Positions 12,392-18,159 are shown, counted from the stretch's first letter. The stretch: DNA of 23,499 nt from a virus (IMGVR_UViG_3300009155_000277:1-23499), one strand, 5' to 3'. The notes: generated by a model not told the origin, from the sequence alone. Numbers and translations are program-made.

Positions 12392-12487
12392 ATGAAAACA
12401 ACATTTACGACATATCAACCGAAACAAACGCAAGGCGGAAAGCCGAGTGTATCGGGTATGTTATATCTGTTGAGTAACGAAGAATAA
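12392..12487 (+). CDS. second short leader ORF, 31 aa
   Basis: MKTTFTTYQPKQTQGGKPSV... is a Thr/Gln-rich ORF between a strong promoter and an intrinsic terminator, just ahead of a tRNA array, the same arrangement as 33-233. ATCGGGT at 12451-12457, inside the ORF, can pair with ACCCGAT (12514-12520), the left arm of the terminator. GGC-GGAAA-GCC (about 12435-12445) is another small hairpin. It could be a leader peptide or part of a regulatory RNA. Confidence 0.45.
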   Translation: MKTTFTTYQPKQTQGGKPSVSGMLYLLSNEE

Positions 12488-12511
12488 AGATTCTTAATTA
12501 CAAGATATTCC

Positions 12512-12545
12512 AAACCCGATTTCAGAAATGACTTCGGGTTTTTTT
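12512..12545 (+). terminator. intrinsic terminator with alternative upstream pairing
   Basis: AAACCCGA (12512-12519) pairs with TCGGGTTT (12534-12541), followed by a run of T to 12545. The competing 7-bp pairing with 12451-12457 mirrors the first leader. Confidence 0.8.
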
Positions 12546-12640
12546 ATTTGGTACCTACACCAAATTACAATGTAGGAACGTTATTTGACATATTGGTTTA
12601 TTTTGGGTTATACATATACAATAGTAGGAATGTAAATTAT

Positions 12641-12714
12641 CGAGTAGTATAGGAGCGGTTTATCTAGCGGCATTTGGAATGCCGAGCACGCTGGTTCGAA
12701 TCCAGCCTATTCGA
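12641..12714 (+). tRNA. tRNA-Pro(TGG)
   Basis: Acceptor CGAGTAG/CTATTCG, short D-stem TAG/CTA, anticodon stem CGGCA/TGCCG, loop TTTGGAA (anticodon TGG), T-stem GCTGG/CCAGC, discriminator A12714. Confidence 0.93.
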
Positions 12715-12724
12715 CAATAATGGT

Positions 12725-12759
12725 TTCCCAAAAGCCATTTAAAAAACAAGTTTTGGGAA
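12725..12759 (+). other. 9-bp inter-tRNA hairpin
   Basis: TTCCCAAAA (12725-12733) pairs with TTTTGGGAA (12751-12759), with a 17-nt loop. It lies between tRNA-Pro and tRNA-Gln and is probably a processing site (for example RNase III) or spacer. Confidence 0.5.
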
Positions 12760-12767
12760 GTTAATAT

Positions 12768-12840
12768 TGTCCTATGGTGTAATTGGCAACACGTCTGGTT
12801 TTGAGCCAGAAGAGTCGAGGTTCGAACCCTTGTGGGACAA
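12768..12840 (+). tRNA. tRNA-Gln(TTG)
   Basis: Acceptor TGTCCTA/TGGGACA, D-arm GTGT...ACAC-like with AATTGG, anticodon stem TCTGG/CCAGA, loop TTTTGAG (anticodon TTG), T-loop TTCGAAC, discriminator A12840. Confidence 0.95.
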
Positions 12841-12866
12841 CAAAGTGAAAATTTTCACAAAAAAAC

Positions 12867-12897
12867 TTGCATATGTTAAAAATTGTTTATACATTTG
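12867..12897 (+). promoter_or_regulatory. Bacteroidetes-type promoter
   Basis: TTG at 12867-12869 and TACATTTG at 12890-12897, 20 nt apart. Its transcript would begin about 10 nt before the Lys stem-loop minigene. The palindrome GTGAAAATTTTCAC (12845-12858) lies just upstream. Confidence 0.85.
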
Positions 12898-12911
12898 TAA
12901 AAGAAAAATAA

Positions 12912-12973
12912 AAGATAGCTTCAGCAATTTTACAACTATCAAACTTTTAATTTGAATCAGAAAATGCTATCTT
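12912..12973 (+). ncRNA. mini-intron halves flanking a tRNA-Lys-like anticodon stem-loop
   Basis: AAGATAGC (12912-12919)-TT-CAGCAA (12922-12927) opens the unit and AGAAAAT-GCTATCTT (12966-12973)-G closes it. The 8-bp outer helix is perfect. These are the same 3' and 5' modules as in the permuted tRNA genes. The 'exon' is only about 20-26 nt: TCAAA-CTTTTAA-TTTGA (12939-12955), a perfect 5-bp, 7-nt loop stem-loop identical in loop sequence to tRNA-Lys(TTT). No acceptor, D- or T-arm is present. By analogy the product could be a tiny circular RNA. It has its own promoter. Confidence 0.5.
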
Positions 12974-12980
12974 GATTTAT

Positions 12981-13063
12981 TGGAGGGTGGCCGAGTGGTT
13001 AAAGGCGGCAGACTGTAAATCTGTTCTCGTAAGGGTACGGGGGTTCGAATCCCTCCCCTCCAA
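12981..13063 (+). tRNA. tRNA-Tyr(GTA)
   Basis: Acceptor TGGAGGG/CCCTCCA, D-arm GGCC...GGC, anticodon stem AGA/TCT region with loop CTGTAAA (anticodon GTA), long class-II variable arm (TCTCGTAAGGGTAC region), T-loop TTCGAAT, discriminator A13063. A normal bacterial tRNA-Tyr. Confidence 0.94.
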
Positions 13064-13073
13064 CAAAAATTAT

Positions 13074-13146
13074 GCCTTTGTAGCACAATTGGTAGTGCAC
13101 TTCACTTGTAATGAAGGGGTCGTAGGTTCGAATCCTATCAAAGGCT
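13074..13146 (+). tRNA. tRNA-Thr(TGT)
   Basis: Acceptor GCCTTTG/CAAAGGC, anticodon stem CTTCA/TGAAG, loop CTTGTAA (anticodon TGT), T-stem GTAGG/CCTAT, discriminator T13146. Confidence 0.95.
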
Positions 13147-13149
13147 CGC

Positions 13150-13179
13150 TTGACTTTTTTGTACCTTGTCGTATATTTA
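13150..13179 (+). promoter_or_regulatory. promoter of the GIY-YIG gene
   Basis: TTG at 13150-13152 and TATATTTA at 13172-13179, 19 nt apart. A variant of the usual pattern; TATATTTA also occurs before the gene at 16211. Confidence 0.55.
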
Positions 13180-13196
13180 TAATAAAACATAGATAT

Positions 13197-13841
13197 ATGG
13201 CAAGGAAAAAAGCAAACATACATTACCTATACAAAACTACTTGTTTGGTTACTGGTAGATGGTATATAGGAATGCACAGTACATGTAACATTGATGATGG
13301 TTATATGGGAAGTGGAAGACGATTAAGAGCATCATTAAGAAAATATGGTGTTGATAATCATAATAAAGAGATTTTAGAGTTCTTTGAGACACGTGAATTA
13401 TTGATTGAAGCAGAAATAAAAGCCATTACTGAAGATATGGTTTTAGATAACAACTGTATGAACCTTATGTGTGGTGGAACTGGAGGGTTTGTTAGTTTAG
13501 AAGCATGTAAAAAAGGTGGTGTTTTAGCACAACAAATTTTACGTGATAAATTAAAAGATAGTGAATATAGAAAAATAACAATGAAAAAGTTATCGGATTC
13601 TATGAAACTAGCATTCATCAATGGTGTTAAAAAAAGAAAGATTAATTATGATTGGAATGGAAAAACACATTCTGATGATGCTAAACAAAAAATGAGTGAA
13701 ACTAAAAAAGGTACTGGAGTTGGTGAAACAAACAGTCAATATGGTACATGTTGGATAACCAAAGATGGTTTAAATAAAAAAATTAAAAAAGAAGAGATTG
13801 ATACCTATCTAAATGAAGGGTGGGTTAAAGGTAGAAAATAA
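13197..13841 (+). CDS. GIY-YIG homing endonuclease, 214 aa
   Basis: The N-terminal GIY-YIG nuclease domain (about residues 8-95) shows HYLYKTT (the GIY position), WYIGMHST (the YIG position), the conserved Arg in SGRRLRASLRKYG, and the downstream Glu (LIEAE). A NUMOD3-like DNA-binding segment, GKTHSDDAKQKMSETKKG, lies at about 158-175, and the C-terminus ends with a GWVKGRK repeat typical of phage homing endonucleases. It is inserted in the tRNA array between tRNA-Thr and tRNA-Gly with its own promoter, so it is a free-standing mobile endonuclease. Its target could be in the tRNA region. Start ATG 13197 gives a full domain; the frame continues upstream only through the tRNAs. Confidence 0.88.
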   Translation: MARKKANIHYLYKTTCLVTGRWYIGMHSTCNIDDGYMGSGRRLRASLRKYGVDNHNKEILEFFETRELLIEAEIKAITEDMVLDNNCMNLMCGGTGGFVSLEACKKGGVLAQQILRDKLKDSEYRKITMKKLSDSMKLAFINGVKKRKINYDWNGKTHSDDAKQKMSETKKGTGVGETNSQYGTCWITKDGLNKKIKKEEIDTYLNEGWVKGRK

Positions 13842-13848
13842 AAACATG

Positions 13849-13929
13849 TGTTAACTAGGGTCGAGCCACATTTTGCCTCGGTTAACAATAGAAGAAAGAA
13901 CCTAGAGGTGGCCGTGACTGTCTTTCTTC
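13849..13929 (+). ncRNA. candidate structured RNA
   Basis: No ORF. TGTTAAC (13849-13855) pairs with GTTAACA (13881-13887), GAAGAAAGA (13891-13899) with TCTTTCTTC (13921-13929) over 9 bp. CTAGG (13855-13859) can also pair with CCTAG (13901-13905) and GCCAC (13865-13869) with GTGGC (13908-13912), which would form a kissing or pseudoknot fold. It lies just before tRNA-Gly, like the candidate RNA at 2295-2462 before tRNA-Met/Ile2. Confidence 0.45.
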
Positions 13930-13936
13930 GAAATTT

Positions 13937-14010
13937 GCAGATATCGTATAATGGTTTTATTATACTAGCCTTCCAAGCCTGGGATTTCAGTTCGATTCTG
14001 AATATCTGCT
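13937..14010 (+). tRNA. tRNA-Gly(TCC), weak anticodon stem
   Basis: Acceptor GCAGATA/TATCTGC, D-stem GTAT/ATAC, loop CTTCCAA (13970-13976, anticodon TCC), T-stem TTCAG/CTGAA around TTCGATT. The anticodon stem pairs well only if one base is bulged (AGC with GCCT), which is unusual. Confidence 0.85.
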
Positions 14011-14019
14011 CTCAGCCAG

Positions 14020-14051
14020 TTGTTAAGTCTGGTGAAAATTAAAACTTAACA
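14020..14051 (+). other. 8-bp inter-tRNA hairpin
   Basis: TTGTTAAG (14020-14027) pairs with CTTAACAA (14044-14051), 16-nt loop. It separates the two Gly tRNAs and is probably a processing structure. Confidence 0.5.
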
Positions 14052-14054
14052 AAT

Positions 14055-14126
14055 GCGAGAGTAGCTCAGTGGTAGAGCATCTGGTTACCAACCAGAGGGT
14101 CGTGGGTTCGAATCCCATCTCTCGCT
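14055..14126 (+). tRNA. tRNA-Gly with anticodon ACC
   Basis: Acceptor GCGAGAG/CTCTCGC, D-stem GCTC/GAGC, anticodon stem TCTGG/CCAGA with loop TTACCAA, T-stem GTGGG/CCCAT. Numbering gives anticodon ACC. A at position 34 is rare in bacterial tRNAs outside Arg(ACG). Confidence 0.9.
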
Positions 14127-14131
14127 CACTT

Positions 14132-14259
14132 GGGGGTGTTGAAATGTTAGATAATCACATTCTGCCTTTTTAGATTAAAGAATGTTTGCAGCAAAAATCA
14201 AAATTATTCACGCAAACTGTAAATTTGATAAAACGTTGGTGCAATTCCAGCCGCCCCCA
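14132..14259 (+). tRNA. tRNA with mini-intron in the D-arm, probable GTA (Tyr) anticodon
   Basis: At 128 nt it is about 54 nt too long. Acceptor GGGGGTG (14132-14138) pairs with CGCCCCC (14252-14258), T-stem GTTGG/CCAGC surrounds TGCAATT, and CAAA-CTGTAAA-TTTG (14213-14227) is a Tyr-type anticodon arm. The insert holds helix ACATTCT (14157-14163) then G, its partner AGAATGT (14179-14185) preceded by AAA, TTG, CAGCAA (14189-14194) and 12 nt. The exon then resumes at TTCA (14207-14210), which pairs with TGAA (14140-14143) to make the D-stem. A second reading as a class II Leu tRNA leaves the GCAAA/CTGTAAA region unexplained. The short variable loop is atypical for bacterial Tyr. Confidence 0.6.
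14153..14206 (+). other. mini intervening sequence, unpermuted copy 2
   Basis: The insert in the tRNA at 14132-14259; 3' boundary by the 12-nt rule after CAGCAA, 5' boundary approximate. Helix loop 15 nt. A pseudoknot-like pairing GTTTGC (14184-14189)/GCAAAC (about 14212-14217) is also possible. Confidence 0.5.
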
Positions 14260-14330
14260 CTAAAATAAAATTATAAAAAAACTAAAAATTATGAAAAATT
14301 CTATCAACATTAAGCGAAAGATAAAACGAT

Positions 14331-14380
14331 AAGGCACTCGGCCAAGCTGGTTACGAGTGTCAATGGAAAAAACACGCCTT
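14331..14380 (+). other. tRNA-like 5' fragment or hairpin before tRNA-Lys
   Basis: CACTCG and CGAGTG (about 14336-14358) enclose a D-loop-like GCCAAGCTGGTTA. AAGGC (about 14332) is complementary to GCCTT (14376-14380), the 5' end of tRNA-Lys. There is no T-arm. An A-run (GGAAAAAAC) follows as in the mini-intron 5' modules, but there is no CAGCAA. Confidence 0.3.
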
Positions 14381-14449
14381 CGTAGCTCAGCTGGATAGAG
14401 CACTCCACTTTTAATGGAGGGGTCATGGGTTCGAGTCCCATCGGGGGTA
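14376..14449 (+). tRNA. tRNA-Lys(TTT), copy 1
   Basis: Acceptor GCCTTCG/CGGGGGT with three G:U pairs, D-stem GCTC/GAGC, anticodon stem CTCCA/TGGAG, loop CTTTTAA (anticodon TTT), T-stem ATGGG/CCCAT, discriminator A14449. Confidence 0.95.
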
Positions 14450-14454
14450 CATAT

Positions 14455-14527
14455 GTACTCGTAGCTTAGTTGGTAGAGCACTCCGCTTTTAACGGAGGGG
14501 TCAAGAGTTCGAATCTCTTCGGGTACA
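14455..14527 (+). tRNA. tRNA-Lys(TTT), copy 2
   Basis: Acceptor GTACTCG/CGGGTAC, anticodon stem CTCCG/CGGAG, loop CTTTTAA (anticodon TTT), T-stem AAGAG/CTCTT. It differs from copy 1 in nearly all stems, so it is not a recent duplication. Confidence 0.95.
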
Positions 14528-14558
14528 CAACTATTAATAAACCAACATGTAACGTATT

Positions 14559-14927
14559 ATGAAACCAGAACAATATAATAAATTGACTGAACTTATTGGC
14601 AAAGATAAAGCTGATGAAGTAAAAGAAAATCTAATCAAGCATAAAGAGGAAAAGAAACGTCAGAAACAAAAAGATGCTGCTGAATTAGAAGAAATGGTTG
14701 ATAGGATGATACCTAAAAAAGACTTGATTGGTGGTGTATATTACAATGGTCATAGATGGAGAGGAAAACATGTTGCCATGTGGGATGCTGAAAAGGAAGC
14801 GTTTTTAACTATCAACTATACTATGGGTAATTTCTTCTTAGAAGAATTGCAGCATTACGAAGATGTTGCTGAAACAAGAATAGATGGTTTTATACCGTTT
14901 ATTGAGATAGAAAAGTTTACTTTATAA
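14559..14927 (+). CDS. hypothetical protein, 122 aa
   Basis: The N-terminal half is a charged helix (KADEVKENLIKHKEEKKRQK, residues about 18-45). The C-terminal half looks globular, with aromatic residues (GGVYYNGHRWRGKHVAMWDAE, then FLTINYTMGNFF). No family recognised. It is the first protein gene after the second tRNA array and has no visible promoter, so it may be read from the tRNA transcript. Confidence 0.65.
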   Translation: MKPEQYNKLTELIGKDKADEVKENLIKHKEEKKRQKQKDAAELEEMVDRMIPKKDLIGGVYYNGHRWRGKHVAMWDAEKEAFLTINYTMGNFFLEELQHYEDVAETRIDGFIPFIEIEKFTL

Positions 14928-14960
14928 TGTTTTTTGATATTTATAACTAAAATAGATATC

Positions 14961-15968
14961 ATGATTAAAAAACTATTAAGAGAAGGTATAATAAAAACAA
15001 ATTTAACTGAAGACTCAATTAAATTATTTGAAACAGTTAAAGATTATTATACGTTTTCTGGTAATATACAAGAAAACATAGACGCATTAAATGAATTATC
15101 AGTTTATTTAAGAGAAGAAGAAGATTTTGACCCATATGGTCATGGAGATAAACCATCAGAACCAACGACAGATGAAAATGTGTGTTTATTAAAGTTTTCA
15201 AAATCTAACACAAAATTAGACTGGCCTTCATTATCATTACCAGCTGGTTTTACATGTCCAGCAGCAACAGCGTGTAAAAATTTTCCAGCTAAAATGGGTA
15301 AAAGATTTTCAGATGGTTCAGCTGTTAAAAAAGCTAGTGAAAAAACTAAATTTCAATGTTATGCTGCTAGAGAACAAGGTCAATATCCTTCATTAAATAA
15401 AAATGTTTTTAGTAACTTAAATTTATTGAAGGATGCTAATAAAACTGGTGGTGTTGATGGCATGGCTAACTTAATAATTGAATCATTAGAAAATGCTAAT
15501 TTTACTTCTAAAATTTTTAGAATTCATGAAGGTGGTGATTTCTTTTCTAATTCTTATTTCCAAGCTTGGATTAAAGTTTGTCAAAAATTTCCAGAAATAA
15601 CATTTTATACACATACAACATCATTAACTTTTTGGATTAATAATAAATCATCTGTACCTAACAATATGAATTTAATTGCTTCTATGGATGAAGAAAATTA
15701 TAACACAATTGTAGATAATGGGTTAAGATATTCTAAAGTTGTGTTTAGTGAAGAAGAAGCAATTAATGAAAGATTACCTATTGATTATGATGATTCATTA
15801 GCTTGTTGTACTAACAAAAATTTTGCATTATTATTACATGGACAACAACCAGCTGGTTCAGAAGCGTCAAAAGCTGTTTCAAAAACTAAAAAACAAGGAA
15901 TTCCAGATAAATTAAAAGGTTTACATAAAGCAAACAAATCAAAAAGAAAAGAATTAATGAGAAAATAA
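14961..15968 (+). CDS. GP88-like phage protein, 335 aa
   Basis: It resembles the phage 'gene product 88' family: LKFSKSNTKLDWPSLSLPAG, then TCPAATACKNF, then FQCYAAREQGQYP, then RIHEGGDFFSNSYFQAW and TFYTHTTSLTFW. The clustered Cys residues (about 94, 100, 127) and the RIHxxGDFF motif are typical. The biochemical function of the family is unknown to me. The start is placed at ATG 14961 (MIKKLLREG), since the longer reading from 14934 adds an unlikely N-terminus. A shared terminator follows. Confidence 0.75.
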   Translation: MIKKLLREGIIKTNLTEDSIKLFETVKDYYTFSGNIQENIDALNELSVYLREEEDFDPYGHGDKPSEPTTDENVCLLKFSKSNTKLDWPSLSLPAGFTCPAATACKNFPAKMGKRFSDGSAVKKASEKTKFQCYAAREQGQYPSLNKNVFSNLNLLKDANKTGGVDGMANLIIESLENANFTSKIFRIHEGGDFFSNSYFQAWIKVCQKFPEITFYTHTTSLTFWINNKSSVPNNMNLIASMDEENYNTIVDNGLRYSKVVFSEEEAINERLPIDYDDSLACCTNKNFALLLHGQQPAGSEASKAVSKTKKQGIPDKLKGLHKANKSKRKELMRK

Positions 15969-15970
15969 AA

Positions 15971-15995
15971 AAAGGAGCTATTAGCTCCTTTTTTG
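15971..15995. terminator. bidirectional terminator between convergent genes
   Basis: AAAGGAGCT (15971-15979), loop ATT (15980-15982), AGCTCCTTT (15983-15991), with A and T runs on both sides. It serves the GP88-like gene (+) and the small basic protein (-). Confidence 0.9.
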
Positions 15996-15998
15996 TTT

Positions 15999-16139
15999 TT
16001 AACCTTGTCCTACGCTTTTCTTTTTATAGTTCTTAGCGTTTTTAGATACTGAAGTTTTACATTTAGAATGAACTCCTGGTCTTTTCTTTTTACCTTTACT
16101 AATTTTAGTAGAAGATACTGTTTTAACTGCTTTTGCCAT
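15999..16139 (-). CDS. small basic Lys/Ser-rich protein, 46 aa
   Basis: The only minus-strand gene I can support. It encodes MAKAVKTVSSTKISKGKKKR... followed by PGVHSKCKTSVSKNAKNYKK and ends KKSVGQG. About a third of the residues are Lys or Arg, suggesting nucleic-acid binding. I recall similar short basic proteins in Bacteroidetes phages, but no function. It converges on the GP88-like gene and shares its terminator. Confidence 0.75.
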   Translation of the reverse strand: MAKAVKTVSSTKISKGKKKRPGVHSKCKTSVSKNAKNYKKKSVGQG

Positions 16140-16166
16140 AATATTAAGTTTTACATATATAAATAC

Positions 16167-16197
16167 TTGATAAACCCATTTTTTATTTGTATATTTA
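16167..16197 (+). promoter_or_regulatory. promoter (TATATTTA variant)
   Basis: TTG at 16167-16169 and TATATTTA at 16190-16197, 20 nt apart. It serves the gene at 16211. The divergent intergenic space also holds TATAAATA-like sequence (16157-16164) that could serve the minus-strand gene. Confidence 0.55.
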
Positions 16198-16210
16198 GTA
16201 AAAAATTATT

Positions 16211-16450
16211 ATGAAGAATCTTATTACTATTGACGTAGACACAGAAAGAGAGCAACCAATACTGATTGGTAAAGGTGCTGAAATTCCATCACCAACAAAT
16301 AAAGATGAAGCACGTGAAATGATTGTAAATGACATAAAATGTGTTTGTGAAACATTATGCATTTTAATTGACGTTGCTGACCAAAATAAATACGCATTAA
16401 AAAGCGAATTGATTACTGAATCAATCAAGCAATTAACAAAAATGCTTTAA
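16211..16450 (+). CDS. hypothetical protein, 79 aa
   Basis: A small acidic protein (MKNLITIDVDTEREQPILIG...), then a helical half with CVCETLCILIDVADQ (three Cys). No family recognised. It starts a run of short phage genes reading to 18662 with little or no spacing. Confidence 0.65.
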   Translation: MKNLITIDVDTEREQPILIGKGAEIPSPTNKDEAREMIVNDIKCVCETLCILIDVADQNKYALKSELITESIKQLTKML

Positions 16451-16478
16451 TATAACATTTAAAATAAAATAATATGAA

Positions 16479-16988
16479 ATGATTGAAATTGATATTACTG
16501 ACGACCAAAAACAAAGAGCAAAAGAATTATATGAGTTTAATGTTTTGAAAGGGTCAGTGACTGAAGGCAAAGGCAACGAAGTTGGTGCATTAGGTGAAGT
16601 GATTGTTTGGGACCAATTTAAAAAGATAACAAAATATGTTGGTTCATATGATTATGATATGATAATCAGAGGTAAAAAAGTCGATGTTAAAACAAAATTA
16701 CAAAACTTTGAACCAAAACCATATCACAGAGCTAACATATTCGCTTACAACATAAGACAGAAATGTGATTACTATTGTTTTGTTGCTATTTTATCTGATT
16801 TATCAAAAGGTTGGATTATTGGGTGGAAAGAAAAAGATAAATTTTTCGAAGAAGCGATATTTAAGAAAAAGGGGGAAGTGGATAACGTTGGAACAAACGA
16901 AGGTTGGGTTTTCAAAGGTGACTGCTACTGTTTAAATAATGACCAATTAGATAATAAGGTGAAAGAAAGGTCAACTAGTATTAATTAA
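16479..16988 (+). CDS. PD-(D/E)XK nuclease-like protein, 169 aa
   Basis: The core of a restriction-endonuclease-like fold can be traced: Glu in a first helix (NEVGALGEVIVWDQF, about residues 30-45), then YDYDMIIRGKKVDVKTKL (about 59-76), giving the Asp and the D-x-K pair (VDVKTK), followed by aromatic beta strands. Such proteins cut or bind DNA (resolvases, restriction-type enzymes); which applies is not clear. The C-terminus has C-x-C (GDCYCLNND). It overlaps no neighbour. Start at ATG 16479, because the ATG at 16474 runs straight into a stop. Confidence 0.6.
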   Translation: MIEIDITDDQKQRAKELYEFNVLKGSVTEGKGNEVGALGEVIVWDQFKKITKYVGSYDYDMIIRGKKVDVKTKLQNFEPKPYHRANIFAYNIRQKCDYYCFVAILSDLSKGWIIGWKEKDKFFEEAIFKKKGEVDNVGTNEGWVFKGDCYCLNNDQLDNKVKERSTSIN

Positions 16989-17010
16989 TTAATTCGTGAA
17001 ACAAGAAAAT

Positions 17011-17478
17011 ATGGAATTAGTAACAACCTATTTATGCAAGACCAGTGATGTCGGTGTACATTCAAATGTATTCGGTGGTAGGTTAATATCAATTATTGAT
17101 GAAAGCAGTGCAGCGTATGTAGCACAAATATGTGATACCCCAAGAGTTGTAACAGTTAAAATTGATGACTTGATATTTGATAAACCAGTAAAGGTAAATA
17201 ACATAATTAAATTATATGCAAAAGTTTTGAATTTTGGAAAAACTTCTATAACTTTGTATGTAGAATTAAGAAAACATGATGTTTATACTGGCGACCAAGA
17301 AATCGCAATAAAAACAAACATAAAGTTTGTTAGAATTAATGATGAAGGTAAACCAATTCCAATAACTGAAGAAGTTAAAAAAAGGTATTACGAAAGAATT
17401 GAGAAATATGGTAAAGGTCTTTTAAGCACTGAGGAAAAAGAAATTGCTATAAAAAATGAAACCAAAAATCTCAATTAG
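17011..17478 (+). CDS. hotdog-fold acyl-CoA thioesterase-like protein, 155 aa
   Basis: It has the layout of YciA/BACH-type acyl-CoA thioesterases: NVFGGRLISIIDESSAAYV (about residues 20-38, with Asn, GG and the Asp/Glu of the active site in the long hotdog helix), then VVTVKIDDLIFDKPVKVNNI, then KTSITLYVEL. In bacteria this family cleaves acyl-CoAs. In a phage its role is unknown; altering host lipid or acyl-CoA pools is a guess. ATG 17011 is preferred over GTG 16996 by family start. It overlaps the next gene by about 23 nt. Confidence 0.7.
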   Translation: MELVTTYLCKTSDVGVHSNVFGGRLISIIDESSAAYVAQICDTPRVVTVKIDDLIFDKPVKVNNIIKLYAKVLNFGKTSITLYVELRKHDVYTGDQEIAIKTNIKFVRINDEGKPIPITEEVKKRYYERIEKYGKGLLSTEEKEIAIKNETKNLN

Positions 17479-17671
17479 CTTTGGTGAACCAGTTGCTTTA
17501 TGTAATCGTTGTGATGCTGTTATGTGTTATGTTCACTGTAAATTCGAAAAATGTAAAGTTCTTGAAGTAAGAACAAATAATGGTGTTCCTTATATTAACA
17601 CACCAATAGGTGACGAAGCACCATTATATTGTTTAAATTGTGAATTATTAACTAATTTAAAATTAAATTAA
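17456..17671 (+). CDS. small Cys-rich protein, 71 aa
   Basis: Two paired-Cys regions (CNRC at about 16-19, CYVH-CKFEKC, CLNC at about 61-64) suggest a zinc ribbon. The start overlaps the thioesterase 3' end, indicating translational coupling. No family recognised. Confidence 0.6.
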   Translation: MKPKISISFGEPVALCNRCDAVMCYVHCKFEKCKVLEVRTNNGVPYINTPIGDEAPLYCLNCELLTNLKLN

Positions 17672-17672
17672 T

Positions 17673-17747
17673 ATGAATTATAACGAAAATAACATTAAGT
17701 TCCTAGCTGAATACATATTCAGTTATGTGATTAGATACCCAAATTAA
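17673..17747 (+). CDS. possible very short ORF, 24 aa
   Basis: MNYNENNIKFLAEYIFSYVI... fills the gap between two coupled genes (start 1 nt after the previous stop, end 2 nt before the next ATG). Length is too small for certainty, but the packing supports it. Confidence 0.4.
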   Translation: MNYNENNIKFLAEYIFSYVIRYPN

Positions 17748-17749
17748 GA

Positions 17750-17998
17750 ATGGATTTTTATATGGAAATTTTGGCATATTTTGCCTCAGTAATAGTATTA
17801 ATATCTTTTATTGTTAAAGACATAGTATTGTTAAGATTATTGAATGTGATAGGTTGCATTTTATTTATAACGTATTCACATTATCACGGCAGATACCCAT
17901 TGGTTTTTTTAAACTTTATGGTTATCATAGTTAATTTAGTTTATATTTACAAACCAATAGTTTCATTATGGAAGGGACGTTTAAAAAAGAGATATTAG
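17750..17998 (+). CDS. small membrane protein, three TM segments, 82 aa
   Basis: Three hydrophobic helices at about residues 5-22, 26-45 and 51-70, ending in a basic tail (WKGRLKKRY). The layout (EILAYFASVIVLISF, then LLRLLNVIGCILF, then PLVFLNFMVIIVNLVYIYK) resembles YgjV/CBU_0592-type small inner-membrane proteins of unknown function. ATG 17750 or 17762 are both possible. It overlaps the next gene by about 30 nt. Confidence 0.6.
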   Translation: MDFYMEILAYFASVIVLISFIVKDIVLLRLLNVIGCILFITYSHYHGRYPLVFLNFMVIIVNLVYIYKPIVSLWKGRLKKRY

Positions 17999-18159
17999 GT
18001 AACGAATTGTACCTATTTAACGCAAAAGGTGAATTAATCTTTAAGCGTTGGTTGAATCAAGGTTATTCAAAAGTTTTTACACCATTTGCTTATGGTAAGA
18101 ATGATACGTATGTATCAATTACAGAACAAGATGGTAAAATAATACGCAAAGAGAAATGA
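17968..18159 (+). CDS. hypothetical protein, 63 aa
   Basis: A small beta-rich protein (KKEILGNELYLFNAKGELIF...). It overlaps the upstream membrane protein by about 30 nt and the DHFR gene start by 4 nt, consistent with a coupled operon. No family recognised. Confidence 0.55.
   Translation: MEGTFKKEILGNELYLFNAKGELIFKRWLNQGYSKVFTPFAYGKNDTYVSITEQDGKIIRKEK

Noticed and set aside
14260-14481. Minus-strand ORF over the tRNA-Lys genes
   Set aside because: Antisense of two tRNAs; gives the familiar spurious 'DGTRTHDPS' type peptide.
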